From the NCBI RefSeq assembly GCF_000399685.1, contig NZ_KB976987.1:2805954-2869953 (forward strand): a DNA stretch of 64,000 nt. The letters are read 5' to 3'. Positions 29,737-39,540 of this stretch are shown here, one piece after another (the first letter of the stretch is position 1; every line of letters begins with the position of its first letter). The notes beneath the pieces were generated by a model, which was given only the letters and a program-made list of their open reading frames with translations, was not told the origin of the DNA and did not search any database. The stretch comes from Acinetobacter pittii ANC 4050 (lineage in GTDB: Bacteria; Pseudomonadota; Gammaproteobacteria; Pseudomonadales; Moraxellaceae). The position numbers and the translations under genes were made by a program.

Positions 29737-31146
29737 AAGAGCGTCATTTAAGGCCTCGATTAAAGAAGTAATTTCCTGCTCTGATAAAGCTGCAAAACCA
29801 AAGCGGATACAACGATTAGGAGACTCGATTTGTTTAAACTTATGCTCTGTATCAATGTTGAGTTCTTTTAATTTTATAAGCTGTTCCTGAGTAAATGATT
29901 TCTGGAATTTTACCCATAAAGCCATTCCACCCGCAGGCGATTGTATCTGAATACTCTCTGCAAAAACCCTTTGAAACTCAGCTAATGCATGGTCACGGCG
30001 TAACTGATAAATCTTTTTCATTTTGCGGATGTGTCTTTTAATTTCACCCCGTTGCATTAAATCTGCTAAAGCAAGTTCAGTAATGTTATTACCTTGTCGA
30101 TCAATCAATAAAATATCTTCAGTAATCGATTGGATTACTGATGACGATGCCACAATGTAACCCAAGCGTATACCGGGTGCAAAAACTTTAGACAATGAAC
30201 CAACATGAATGACTAATTCAGAATGAGGCAAACTCGCTAAGGGTGGCATAGGCCGACTGTGATAGTGGAATTCATGATCATAGTCATCCTCAATAATATA
30301 AAAGCCCCATTTTTTTGAAAGCTCTAAGAGTTGAAGACGGCGGTTCATTGTCATGGTAACGGTTGTAGGATATTGATGATGCGGAGTTGTATAAATTGCA
30401 GCAACTGAGTGCTCTTGTAAAATCCGTTCCATATCGTCAATGACAATACCCTGTTCATCTAATTTGACAGAAACCACTTGAAAGCCATTTGACTGAAAAG
30501 CTTTAAAAGCAGAGGGATAATACAACTCTTCAACAACAATCACGCCTTGCCGATTGGGTAATGCACGTGAGGCTAGAAAAATTCCCATCTGGCTACCACG
30601 TACAATACAAATCTCATCATCGGCAACATTCATAAAACGCTCCATCGACAACATTTGTTGTAACGCCAGCCTTAACTCAGCCATACCTCGTGGGTCACCA
30701 TAGCCCATGTATTGGTTTTGCGTAATTTTAATGAGTGCGTGCCGATAGGCCCTCGAAAATAACTCATAGGGAATAAGCCTCGGATCTGGCACACCATCGT
30801 TATGGGGCTGCTGGGCAACTTGTTGAATTATTGGTTTATCACTAACTTTTCGAACTGATCCTGATTTTATTTGAAGCTTTTTTTCTGGTAAAACATCTGC
30901 CACAAATGTGCCTTTTCGAGGCCGAGTCACAAGCCAACCTTGTGCTTCCAATTCTTCATAGACTGCTTGTACCGTTTTTCGATTAATTCCCAATTCTTTT
31001 GAAAGGCTACGAGACCCCGGCAGCATAGTGCCCTGTACTAAACGGCCACTCAAAATTTCCTGACTAATCAAGTTGGTAAGCTTTAAAAAAACTGTCTTTT
31101 CTTCCCTTTCATCAATACGGAAATGTACTTGCCAAGGTCTTAGCAT
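29713..31146 (-). CDS. MocR-family regulator (GntR wHTH fused to aminotransferase-like domain)
   Basis: A 477-residue regulator. The N-terminal winged helix-turn-helix (about 15-85) includes LPGSRSLSKELGINRKTVQAV. A fold-type I aminotransferase domain fills the rest, with EDDYDHEFHY and the PLP-binding Lys320 in HVGSLSKVFAPG. MocR proteins use PLP and a small amine or amino acid as effector. It is divergent from the two-aldolase operon across 111 bp carrying CTGGA-type repeats, so it probably controls that operon and itself. The effector is unknown. Confidence 0.9.
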   Translation of the reverse strand: MLRPWQVHFRIDEREEKTVFLKLTNLISQEILSGRLVQGTMLPGSRSLSKELGINRKTVQAVYEELEAQGWLVTRPRKGTFVADVLPEKKLQIKSGSVRKVSDKPIIQQVAQQPHNDGVPDPRLIPYELFSRAYRHALIKITQNQYMGYGDPRGMAELRLALQQMLSMERFMNVADDEICIVRGSQMGIFLASRALPNRQGVIVVEELYYPSAFKAFQSNGFQVVSVKLDEQGIVIDDMERILQEHSVAAIYTTPHHQYPTTVTMTMNRRLQLLELSKKWGFYIIEDDYDHEFHYHSRPMPPLASLPHSELVIHVGSLSKVFAPGIRLGYIVASSSVIQSITEDILLIDRQGNNITELALADLMQRGEIKRHIRKMKKIYQLRRDHALAEFQRVFAESIQIQSPAGGMALWVKFQKSFTQEQLIKLKELNIDTEHKFKQIESPNRCIRFGFAALSEQEITSLIEALNDALNKRTADL

Positions 31147-31157
31147 ATTTGCCCCAT

Positions 31158-31204
31158 CTGGACCATATAACTTATAAAAACTGGATGTATTGATTCATCC
31201 AGTT
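31158..31204. promoter_or_regulatory. Inverted and direct repeats in the MocR/aldolase intergenic region
   Basis: A perfect 9-bp inverted repeat AACTGGATG (31179-31187) with CATCCAGTT (31196-31204) is accompanied by a third half-site CTGGAC at 31158-31163, 23 bp upstream of the matching CTGGAT. Direct repeats at two helical turns are typical of MocR operators. Binding is inferred. Confidence 0.55.
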
Positions 31205-31257
31205 GTTTTCTATTCTGCCTTCACCTACTTAATTTGGTCAACTGGACTGGAGAAGAG

Positions 31258-32034
31258 ATGAAGACAGCTTCTGTAAACAAACAAGATCTGATGCAATACG
31301 CACAACAAGACATGCAAAAGTGGATTAGCGACTCAGATTTAACTGACCGCCAAAAGCTTGCTCTCACTTGTCGTATTTTATTTGATCATGGCCATGATGC
31401 TGGTTTAGCAGGCCAAATTACTTGCCGTAGTGAAAATAAAGAATCCTTTATTACCCAACGTTTTGGTTTAGGTTTTGATGAAATTACTGCCTCAAACTTG
31501 CTTGAGGTGAATCAAGACTTAGAACCCATCAATCAAGAAGGTATGGCAAACCCAGCCAATCGTTTTCATACATGGATTTATAAAGAACACCCAGAGGTGA
31601 ACTGCATTATCCATACGCATCCGACTCATATAGCGGCTCTTTCCATGCTTCAGATTCCGCTCATGATTTCCCAAATGGATGTTTGTGCACTCTATGAAGA
31701 TTGCTCTTTTGTAGGCCATTGGCCAGGTGTTCCTGTAGGTAACGAAGAAGGCATTTTAATTTCTTCTGCTCTAGGTAAAAACCGTGCTGTTTTGTTATCT
31801 CACCATGGTCAACTGGTCACAGGAAAAACTATTGAAGAAGCATGCAACTTGGCTCTTTTAATTGAACGCGCAGCTCAACTGCAACTACTAGCCATGTCTG
31901 CTGGGCAAATTCAGCCGATCCCACACGATTTAGCAATAGAAGCTCATGACTGGGTATCTACCGATAAACGTAACAAAGTGAACTTTGCTTACTACGCACG
32001 TAAAGCTTTGAAAAAACATTCTGACTGTATTTAA
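31258..32034 (+). CDS. Class II aldolase/adducin family protein
   Basis: A 258-residue metal-dependent aldolase-like enzyme. Metal ligands are visible as HTHPTH (His119, His121) and a later His in SHHGQLVTG (about 183). The start is the ATG at 31258 with GGAGA just upstream; an in-frame TTG at 31234 is less likely. It is followed 15 bp later by a DapA-like aldolase. The family includes fuculose-phosphate aldolase and related decarboxylases; the substrate here cannot be told from sequence. Control by the divergent MocR regulator is inferred. Confidence 0.85.
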   Translation: MKTASVNKQDLMQYAQQDMQKWISDSDLTDRQKLALTCRILFDHGHDAGLAGQITCRSENKESFITQRFGLGFDEITASNLLEVNQDLEPINQEGMANPANRFHTWIYKEHPEVNCIIHTHPTHIAALSMLQIPLMISQMDVCALYEDCSFVGHWPGVPVGNEEGILISSALGKNRAVLLSHHGQLVTGKTIEEACNLALLIERAAQLQLLAMSAGQIQPIPHDLAIEAHDWVSTDKRNKVNFAYYARKALKKHSDCI

Positions 32035-32049
32035 AAAGAGACTTCGACC

Positions 32050-32928
32050 ATGAAACTAAACGGCATTATTGGCTACCCGGTTACCCCATTTTCTGATGAC
32101 AACACCATTAACCTTCCTGTTCTAAAGCAAATGCTGGATTTGCTTATTGAAAACGGTTGCGATGCAATTGCGCCTCTAGGCAGTACTGGCGAAAGCGCTT
32201 ATCTTGAATGGGATGAATGGTGTTTAGTCGCTAAGACTTCAATTGAAAGCATTAATAAACGCCTACCTGTCATTATTGGGATTTCAGAACTCACGACAGA
32301 TCAAGCCATCAAAAAGGCGCAAATCGCGCAAAGCTATGGTGCAGATGCACTTATGGTGATTCCTGTATCTTATTGGAAGCTAACAGATCAAGAAATTTTT
32401 GAATATTACCAAGCGATTGCCCAAGCAACGACTTTACCAATTATGATTTATAACAACCCTGCAACGAGTGGTGTTGATATGTCTCCAGAACTAATCGTGC
32501 GTATGTTTAATAACATTGCAAATATTACGATGGTGAAAGAAAGTAGCGGCGATATTCAGCGTATGCATAAAATTTATGAATTATCAAAAGGAGAACTTCC
32601 TTTTTATAACGGCTGTAACCCTTTAGCTTTGGAAGCTCTATGTGCTGGGGCAAGCGGTTGGTGTACAGCTGCACCAAACCTGTTAGGTGAACGACCTCAA
32701 CAGCTTATTGAATATGTAAAAAATGGAGAATTAGAACAAGCCCAGAAGTCATTTTATCAGCAGCTTCCACTACTACGCTTTATTGTAACTGGTGGTTTAC
32801 CCAAAACGATTAAAGCAGGTTTACAACTAAAAGGTGTCGCTGCGGGGGCACCACGTAAGCCTCTGTCCAAAGCCTCGGATATTGAGCTTAGCCAATTAAA
32901 ACAGCTAATTTCGGAAATAGAAAACTAA
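32050..32928 (+). CDS. DapA/NanA-type class I aldolase
   Basis: A 292-residue TIM-barrel lyase of the dihydrodipicolinate synthase / N-acetylneuraminate lyase superfamily. It shows GSTGES (44-49), Tyr134 in MIYNNPATSG and Schiff-base Lys163 in MVKESSGD. Being in an operon with a class II aldolase and a MocR regulator makes a catabolic lyase more likely than the lysine-pathway DapA. A strong terminator follows. Confidence 0.85.
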   Translation: MKLNGIIGYPVTPFSDDNTINLPVLKQMLDLLIENGCDAIAPLGSTGESAYLEWDEWCLVAKTSIESINKRLPVIIGISELTTDQAIKKAQIAQSYGADALMVIPVSYWKLTDQEIFEYYQAIAQATTLPIMIYNNPATSGVDMSPELIVRMFNNIANITMVKESSGDIQRMHKIYELSKGELPFYNGCNPLALEALCAGASGWCTAAPNLLGERPQQLIEYVKNGELEQAQKSFYQQLPLLRFIVTGGLPKTIKAGLQLKGVAAGAPRKPLSKASDIELSQLKQLISEIEN

Positions 32929-32930
32929 TA

Positions 32931-32960
32931 AAAAAGCGGGTTTATTTACCCGCTTTTTTA
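32931..32960. terminator. Bidirectional terminator after the aldolase operon
   Basis: Stem AAAAAGCGGGT with ACCCGCTTTTT, loop TTATTT. It also faces the convergent TorF porin gene. Confidence 0.88.
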
Positions 32961-32970
32961 CAATAAAAAC

Positions 32971-33783
32971 TTAGAATGTTTTAGTTAAACTAAACACTAA
33001 ACCTGTGTCATAAGGTTTTTTCTGAGCATCAGTCATACCAGAAGTACTAATGTCTGTACCAACTACATCTAGCTCAGCAACAATACCCAAGATATTATAG
33101 TTTACGCCGACTTTATAATCGATATAGCTATCGTCTTCACCTGGTCCACCCGCAACTACAAGTAAAGAGTCTTTATTTTTGAGCTTGTTATAACCAACTG
33201 AAGCAAGTCCATTAAATCCTGTGTCCGCAATTGGTGCTGAGTACCCAACGTTAAAATACCAGAACTCATCAGAGTGGCCCCAGTAATCGTTAGAGTAGTT
33301 CACACCGACACTAAGTGCATCACCTTTAAATAGAGAGTCTGCAAACGTTAATTTTCCATAAAACTCGGTAAAGTCAAAACCAGTATCACCGTTGTATGGG
33401 TTAGTAAATTTTGAGTCAGAGCCAATGTAACCATAACGGATCACACCAACATCATAAGTTGGCGCAAGTGTGTCTGACAGTTTTAAGGTGTTGGTATAAC
33501 CTAAAGAAATATCAGTTTCAGTTGAAACACCCGGTGTATTAAAGTCAACGCTTGAACCCCAAAGCGCAACATAAGCACCTGACTTATGAGAAAAAGTAAA
33601 ACCACCTTGAATGGCTGGGTTATTTGATGATTGTGTCACACCACGGAAGCGATAGTCTGTGGTTGCTGCCACACTACCCGTTGCCGTGATTCCATAAAAA
33701 GATGGTGCATCTTCAGCCATAGCCATGGTTGAACTTGCTGCAAAAATACTAAGGCTCACGGCCTTAAGTGCAAATTTCATCAT
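32971..33783 (-). CDS. TorF-family putative outer-membrane porin
   Basis: A 270-residue secreted beta-barrel protein. The signal peptide is MMKFALKAVSLSIFAASSTM... ending AMA before EDAP. Alternating strands and a terminal Phe (SLTKTF) are typical of outer-membrane barrels. The early TTDYRFRGVTQS block is the signature of the TorF (Gcw_chp) family. The frame is open 29 codons further upstream, but GGGGGAG just before the paired ATGs at 33778-33783 sets the start. The substrate is unknown. Upstream lies a long AT-rich gap shared with the OprD-type porin. Confidence 0.85.
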   Translation of the reverse strand: MMKFALKAVSLSIFAASSTMAMAEDAPSFYGITATGSVAATTDYRFRGVTQSSNNPAIQGGFTFSHKSGAYVALWGSSVDFNTPGVSTETDISLGYTNTLKLSDTLAPTYDVGVIRYGYIGSDSKFTNPYNGDTGFDFTEFYGKLTFADSLFKGDALSVGVNYSNDYWGHSDEFWYFNVGYSAPIADTGFNGLASVGYNKLKNKDSLLVVAGGPGEDDSYIDYKVGVNYNILGIVAELDVVGTDISTSGMTDAQKKPYDTGLVFSLTKTF

Positions 33784-34743
33784 TTTGATCTCCCCCACAA
33801 TGAATGCACGATTTATATGAATTAACAAATTGTGTTGGTTAAGCTTTAGCAATTGCTGTGCCAATTCCATATTTGCTATCGATGCACTTCATTAATTTTG
33901 AGATCAGATTTATTCTACAATTAAATTTTCGCTTATTTTTCATTTAAATATATTAATAAAAAACAATAAATTAAAAATAAAATTCTTGTGGTATTAAAAA
34001 TAATAAATATACGAAAACCCCTTATCGGAAACTCATTACCGAGATGAGAAGTGTTCATGTGATAGATGTAAATTCTCTATTTAAACCTAGAGCCGAGCTA
34101 TAAAAACTCCGTAAATTTTTAAAGACAGTGCTTACATGGTCTGTGAGTATGCATTTCTACTCATTAGATTTTTTATTTATTTTCTAATTTAAAACAATGA
34201 ACCATATTGGAGCTTTTTTAAACAATATTTTGAGAAAAAATAATAATGCACAAAATCCAAGCAATCTAGCGCACTAAATGTGACCAACCCAACGATATTC
34301 TGTCGGCCTACTATAGTGATCTATTTTCATACACTTTTATTTTTAAATAATGTTACAAAGTAACAATTTAGCTATTCTTTAAAATAAATTGCTGAAAAAA
34401 GCTGCTTAAGAGAAGATTAAAAAGTAAACATATCCAACAAAAAAGCGCAAAAAATGAACACAAAAATCAACTTTTTTTTGGTCTATTAATAAAAAATAAA
34501 TGGTAAAAATCCACTAAAAAATAAATTACTTTTTTTATTTTAAACAATATATTAAGTGTAAAAATCTGGCTATAAAACTACTAGGCAACCCCTAACACAT
34601 TAATTAAATCCTGCATAGCATATATAAAATAAAATGAACAAAAATATATCTTTTTTATAGATTACTTATACAATTGATGGAAATCCTAGGCCCTGAACAA
34701 TAACAAGGCACAGGATTTATCGTTTTTATGAGGTTCTTTAAAT
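33784..34743. other. 960-bp AT-rich intergenic region between two porin genes
   Basis: No coding sequence is supported here. The stretch is much richer in A/T than its surroundings, with many A and T tracts. It holds a perfect palindrome TGTTAC-AAA-GTAACA at 34351-34365. Just upstream of the OprD gene is an inverted pair AAATCCT/AGGATTT (about 34680-34718), possibly a leader hairpin. Such DNA is a typical H-NS target, but binding is inferred. Confidence 0.6.
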
Positions 34744-36018
34744 ATGCTAAAAGCACAAAAACTTACATTAGCAGTTCTCATTTCTGCGGCAATAATTTCC
34801 TCAGCTCAGGCAAGCGAGCAAAGTGAGGCAAAAGGATTTGTTGAAGATGCGAACGGTTCTATTCTCTTCCGTACAGGTTACATCAGCCGTGATAAAAAAG
34901 ATGGAAGGGCTGACAATAGCTCATTTGCTCAAACGGCAATTGTAAATATCGACTCTGGCTTTACTCCTGGTATTGTTGGTTTCGGTGTTGGCGTTGTTGG
35001 TGACGGCTCATTTAAAATCGGCGAAAATAAAAACGCTGGTAATAACATGATTCCACAACACAACGATGGTTCAGCTTACGATCATTGGGCGCGTGGTGGT
35101 GCTAACGTAAAAGCACGTTTCTCAAATACAACTGTACGTTATGGTACTCAAGTGCTTGATTTGCCTGTGCTTGCAAGCAACACGGCTCGTTTAGTACCTG
35201 AATATTTCACTGGTACTTTGTTAACTAGCCATGAAATTAAAGATTTAGAAGTGATTGCTGGTAAATTCACTAAAAACCAATACTCTGACCAAATTGCGAC
35301 TGACCAAAATGGTTTAGACCGTGCTGTAGTTTGGGGCGCAAAATATAAGTTTGATGATCAACTCAACGGTTCGTACTATGGTGTTGATGTAAAAGACAAA
35401 CTTGATCGTCATTATGTCAATGTGAACTACAAGCAACCTCTTGCTAATGACAGCTCACTTACTTATGACTTCAGTGGTTATCATACTAAATTTGATAAAA
35501 ATGCTGCATTGTCATATGCAACTGGCCCAGCTGGTGAAGACAAAACTAATAATATTTGGGCAGTTTCAGGAACTTATGCGACTGGCCCACATAGTGTGAT
35601 GTTAGCGTATCAACAAAACAGCGGTAACATTGGTTATAACTACGGTTCAAACCAAGACGGCGGTCAAAGTGTCTATTTGCCAAACTCTTACCTGTCTGAC
35701 TTCATTGGTAATGATGAAAAATCTGCACAAATCCAATATAGCCTCGACTTTGGTAAGTTAGGTGTATTGCCCGGTCTAAACTGGACTACAGCTTATGTGT
35801 ATGGTTGGGATATCAAAACATCTAACGGTGCAGATGACTCAAAAGAAAGCGAATTCTTTAACCAAGTAAAATATACTGTTCAAACTGGTTTTGCTAAAGG
35901 TTCAAGCTTACGTTTACGTAATTCAATCTACCGTGCTGACGACGCATATACTACAGACTATATGCCAGACACTAATGAATGGCGTATCTTCCTTGATATT
36001 CCTGTGAAATTATTCTAA
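34744..36018 (+). CDS. occAB1: OprD-family outer-membrane channel (OccAB type)
   Basis: A 424-residue, 18-strand-type porin. The signal peptide is about 1-23 (ISSAQA-SEQS), followed by the family start GFVEDANGSILFRTGYISRDKKDG, and it ends in LDIPVKLF with a terminal Phe. OprD/Occ channels take up basic amino acids and small acids and can pass carbapenems. Gene order and sequence recall the OccAB1/OprD gene (ATCC 17978 A1S_0201, from memory); the family is certain, the exact paralogue less so. GAGGTTC lies 9 bp upstream of the ATG. Expression may be governed by the long AT-rich leader region. Confidence 0.85.
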   Translation: MLKAQKLTLAVLISAAIISSAQASEQSEAKGFVEDANGSILFRTGYISRDKKDGRADNSSFAQTAIVNIDSGFTPGIVGFGVGVVGDGSFKIGENKNAGNNMIPQHNDGSAYDHWARGGANVKARFSNTTVRYGTQVLDLPVLASNTARLVPEYFTGTLLTSHEIKDLEVIAGKFTKNQYSDQIATDQNGLDRAVVWGAKYKFDDQLNGSYYGVDVKDKLDRHYVNVNYKQPLANDSSLTYDFSGYHTKFDKNAALSYATGPAGEDKTNNIWAVSGTYATGPHSVMLAYQQNSGNIGYNYGSNQDGGQSVYLPNSYLSDFIGNDEKSAQIQYSLDFGKLGVLPGLNWTTAYVYGWDIKTSNGADDSKESEFFNQVKYTVQTGFAKGSSLRLRNSIYRADDAYTTDYMPDTNEWRIFLDIPVKLF

Positions 36019-36039
36019 TTCACACATCTATCAAGCATA

Positions 36040-36075
36040 AAAAAACCTACGTCTGGCAACAGAGGTAGGTTTTTT
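36040..36075. terminator. Bidirectional terminator between the OprD porin and ppa
   Basis: Stem AAAAAACCTAC with GTAGGTTTTTT around a 14-nt loop; serves both converging genes. Confidence 0.85.
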
Positions 36076-36124
36076 ATTAAGCTCAAAATATCAATTCAGA
36101 AATTCTGAGCTTATAAATTAAAGC

Positions 36125-36649
36125 TTATTTAGCAGCTTCAATTGCTTTTAATACTTCTGCTTTAGCAACATCAGCACCTTCCCAACCACTAATTTTTACC
36201 CACTTACCAGGTTCTAAATCTTTATAGTGACTGAAGAAATGCTCAACTTGGCTAATCAATAACGGAGGAAGATCTGTATATTCTTTCACGTCTTTGTAAA
36301 GTGGAGATAATTTTTCGTGTGGAACAGCGATTAATTTCGCATCAATACCACCGTCATCTTCCATGTTTAATTTACCCACTGGACGGCAACGAATTACAGA
36401 ACCAGCAGCAACAGGATGTGGAGTTACAACAAGTACGTCTAACGGGTCACCATCTTCAGACAAAGTATTTGGAACATAACCATAGTTCGCTGGGTAGAAC
36501 ATTGCTGTACCCATAAAACGGTCTACAAACAATGCATCAGAATCTTTGTCGATTTCATATTTAATTGGTGCTGCATTTGCAGGAATTTCAATGATGACAT
36601 AGATGTCATTTGGTGCATCTTTACCTGCTGGGATATTGCTGTAACTCAT
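36125..36649 (-). CDS. ppa: Inorganic pyrophosphatase
   Basis: A 174-residue family I soluble pyrophosphatase that hydrolyses PPi released in biosynthesis. Visible motifs are the IEIPANA start with the KYEIDKD substrate-contact segment and the metal-binding signature DGDPLDVLV (about 65-73). Monocistronic, facing the OprD porin. Length and motifs are fully standard. Confidence 0.96.
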   Translation of the reverse strand: MSYSNIPAGKDAPNDIYVIIEIPANAAPIKYEIDKDSDALFVDRFMGTAMFYPANYGYVPNTLSEDGDPLDVLVVTPHPVAAGSVIRCRPVGKLNMEDDGGIDAKLIAVPHEKLSPLYKDVKEYTDLPPLLISQVEHFFSHYKDLEPGKWVKISGWEGADVAKAEVLKAIEAAK

Positions 36650-36776
36650 ATCAATACTCTTTCGTTATGAAGTCAGATGTAAAATCCACTCGATTATAGC
36701 GTGGATATCATCAAAATGATGCCGATTATACAATGGGCACACGCGAAAGTTGATATGAATGGTGACAGAATGACAC

Positions 36777-37187
36777 TCAAGTCAGTTTTATCGTGACTAC
36801 TAATAAAAAGATTGGACATAATATAGATAAGAACCAGACAATCGAACGTAAAGTTGCCCAGTTACTTAAATAGCAGATGCCATAAATAACTCTTAAAATA
36901 ATATAAGCCCAACCTAATCTTAGAATGAAATATTCCGGAACAACCATATATTCAGCCATTAAAATAGCTGTTAAGAATAATGGTAGGCTTTCAAAACTAT
37001 TTTGTTGTACGGCATTAGCGCGAGCAGCAAGACCTGTTGTTTTAGCAAGAAAGGCTCTCGGGTTTTGATTGTCACTAGGCTGAAAACCGCCCGTAAACTT
37101 TGCAATTACGGTAAATGCGTATGGCAGCAAACATGCCACTAAAATAATATAGATAATGCCGCTGATGCCCTGCATAGTGCCATCCAT
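36777..37187 (-). CDS. MAPEG-family membrane protein
   Basis: A 136-residue integral membrane protein with about four membrane helices. NPRAFLAKTTGLAARANAVQQNSFESLPLF is the MAPEG signature region, with the Arg-x-x-x-x-Gln-x-N-x-x-E pattern used in glutathione and fatty-acid metabolising members. Bacterial relatives are often uncharacterised. The ATG at 37187 was preferred to a GTG one codon earlier; an ATG four codons on is also possible. No operon partner. Confidence 0.8.
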   Translation of the reverse strand: MDGTMQGISGIIYIILVACLLPYAFTVIAKFTGGFQPSDNQNPRAFLAKTTGLAARANAVQQNSFESLPLFLTAILMAEYMVVPEYFILRLGWAYIILRVIYGICYLSNWATLRSIVWFLSILCPIFLLVVTIKLT

Positions 37188-37281
37188 CACTGAAAATACT
37201 GTTGATCATGCTATCATAACATTGCGTTTTTACCTGAAATTTTATGCAATCACTTGTCATCACTGATTAATAGGGCCATAT

Positions 37282-37671
37282 ATGCAACAACCTGATCAAA
37301 AAGAATTGTTTGAAGTCTTAGATAAGCAAAAACAGAATCAACTTCAGGTAGATCGTGTATTAAAAATCGTACTTCCGATTGTTGCTTTTTTATTGAGTGT
37401 AATTTGTGCAAATCTGAATTGGCAATCGACACTAGGCACCTTTGTCATTTTAACAATTACCTTTATTGCAGTCGGTATTAAACGGCTTCCTTTATGGCAT
37501 TGGTTAATTGTGATTGCTCTATATTGTCTTGTTGATAATTATTTAAGTTATGGTCAACTTGATTTGACTCATCTACGCTTACAACTTGGCACAATGCTTG
37601 TTTTTGTTGGAATGGTAGGAATTGGCCGTCCCTACATAGACCGCTGGTTTATGAAAAGTCACAAAATATAA
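37282..37671 (+). CDS. Small membrane protein of unknown function
   Basis: A 129-residue protein. A charged Gln-rich N-terminus (about 1-27) is followed by three to four hydrophobic segments (about 28-45, 50-66, 70-86, 103-117) and a basic C-terminus. I do not recognise a named family. It is divergent from the MAPEG gene and followed by a strong terminator, so it is a single-gene unit. Composition looks native. Confidence 0.7.
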   Translation: MQQPDQKELFEVLDKQKQNQLQVDRVLKIVLPIVAFLLSVICANLNWQSTLGTFVILTITFIAVGIKRLPLWHWLIVIALYCLVDNYLSYGQLDLTHLRLQLGTMLVFVGMVGIGRPYIDRWFMKSHKI

Positions 37672-37675
37672 AAAC

Positions 37676-37703
37676 AAAAAAAGCGCCCTAAGGCGCTTTT
37701 TCA
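37676..37703. terminator. Bidirectional terminator between the small membrane protein and fadD
   Basis: Stem AAAAAGCGCC with GGCGCTTTTT and 4-nt loop CTAA; A and T tracts on both sides. Confidence 0.88.
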
Positions 37704-37711
37704 TTAACTTT

Positions 37712-39391
37712 TTAAGCTGGTTTACGTAAGTCTTTACGTAAGATTTTACCTACGTTTGATTTAGGTAACTCATCCATAAACTCAACATAACGAGGGCGTT
37801 TATAACCTGTTAAGTTCTCTTTAGCAAAGTTCAAAATTTCTTCAGTCGTTAAGCTTTGATCTTTTTTCACGATAAAGAGTTTTGGCACTTCACCTGATTT
37901 TTCATCTGGAACACCGATTGCAGCAACTTCCAATACTTTTGGATGTTTAGCAATCACTTCTTCGATTTCACTTGGATAAACGTTAAAGCCAGAGACCAAA
38001 ATCATATCTTTTTTACGGTCTACAATTTTTGTATAACCACGGCTATCCATAACGCCGATATCGCCCGTACGGAAGAAGCCATCCGCTGTCATGACCTTAG
38101 CTGTCTCATCAGGACGGTTCCAATAGCCTTTCATGACTTGAGGACCGCGAATTGAGATTTCGCCTTGCTCACCTAAAGCAACTTCTTTACCGTCATCATC
38201 TAAAATAGCAACTTCTGTTAAAGGTAATGGAATACCAATTGTGCCGCTAAATTCAGTAGATGCAGGAGGATTTGCAGTCGCTACCGGAGAAGTCTCAGAT
38301 AAGCCATAACCTTCAATAATGGTTGTGCCTGTAATTTTCTTCCAAGCTTCTGCTGTAGAAGGTAATACTGCCATACCACCGCCCATCGCCATTTTTAAAT
38401 TGCTATGGTCAAGCTGTTTAAATTCTTCATTATTCACTAACGCATTAAATAATGTATTTACTGCTGGGAAGAATGATGGCTGATATTTACGTAATTCATT
38501 AATTACAGCAGGTAAATCACGTGGGTTCGGAATCAAGATATTTGCTTGACCTTTATACATACCGTACATTGCGCAAACCATGAACGCAAAAATATGATAA
38601 AGCGGTAATGCACAAACAATACGGTCGCCTTTAGCCCCATCATTTGCACCAAATTTACTTTGGAAAATACCGTCACACTGTAAAAGGTTGGCAACCAAAT
38701 TGCGGTGAGTCAGCTCAGCACCCTTTGAAACACCAGTTGTACCACCCGTATATTGAAGTACGGCAGTATCGCTTAAAGTTAAGTTCGGACGTTTATAATT
38801 ACTCGGACTTTCTTTATTTAATGCTGTATTAAATTTAACGTGCCCAGGAATATTCCAAGCAGGAATTTGCTTACGTACTTTACGTAATACAAAATTTACC
38901 AATGTGCCTTTAAGTGTACCAAGCATATCCCCTACTGTCGCAACTACAACATGCTTCACAGGAGTTTTACCTAAAATACTTTGGTAAACACTGGCAAAGT
39001 TTTCAATAATCACGAGTACTTCTGCACCCGAGTCATTTAATTGATGCTCAAGCTCACGCGCAGTATAAAGTGGGTTTACATTCACCAACACTAAACCTGC
39101 ACGTAACACAGCTAATGCAACTACAGGATATTGCAATACGTTCGGCATCATTACTGCCACACGAGTTCCCTTTGCTAACCCCAAATTTTGCAAATAGGTC
39201 GCGAACTTACGGCTTGCAAGTTCTAACTCGTTAAATGACATTGCCTTATCCATGAAGATAAAGGCATCACGAGAACCAAATTTTTGGAAATTACTCTCAA
39301 AAATATCAACAAGAGAAGTATTTTCCGCAGGCAATGCTACTGTTTCTGGAATCCCTGTTTTTTGGTATTCTGCAAACCAAATCTTTTCCAT
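37712..39391 (-). CDS. fadD: Long-chain fatty-acid--CoA ligase
   Basis: A 559-residue adenylate-forming enzyme that activates fatty acids to acyl-CoA before beta-oxidation. It shows the AMP-binding P-loop YTGGTTGVSKGAELTHRNL, the GYGLSETSP motif, and the C-terminal FRTGDIG...DRKKDMILVSGFNVYPSEIEEV signature that marks fatty acyl-CoA synthetases. The C-terminal catalytic Lys lies in SNVGKILRKDLR. Monocistronic; its upstream region contains two perfect palindromes. Confidence 0.93.
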   Translation of the reverse strand: MEKIWFAEYQKTGIPETVALPAENTSLVDIFESNFQKFGSRDAFIFMDKAMSFNELELASRKFATYLQNLGLAKGTRVAVMMPNVLQYPVVALAVLRAGLVLVNVNPLYTARELEHQLNDSGAEVLVIIENFASVYQSILGKTPVKHVVVATVGDMLGTLKGTLVNFVLRKVRKQIPAWNIPGHVKFNTALNKESPSNYKRPNLTLSDTAVLQYTGGTTGVSKGAELTHRNLVANLLQCDGIFQSKFGANDGAKGDRIVCALPLYHIFAFMVCAMYGMYKGQANILIPNPRDLPAVINELRKYQPSFFPAVNTLFNALVNNEEFKQLDHSNLKMAMGGGMAVLPSTAEAWKKITGTTIIEGYGLSETSPVATANPPASTEFSGTIGIPLPLTEVAILDDDGKEVALGEQGEISIRGPQVMKGYWNRPDETAKVMTADGFFRTGDIGVMDSRGYTKIVDRKKDMILVSGFNVYPSEIEEVIAKHPKVLEVAAIGVPDEKSGEVPKLFIVKKDQSLTTEEILNFAKENLTGYKRPRYVEFMDELPKSNVGKILRKDLRKPA

Positions 39392-39540
39392 AATGCCATT
39401 ATCTCCGATTCGTAATCCTTAGTAATAACTGTTATTCAATGCCCCAGCTATTCTTTAGCTTCTTGGTGCCAGAACATATTTAAAACTTATTGGCACATTC
39501 ATGACACTTTCGAACAAGATTATGAGACAGAAGTTTTGAC

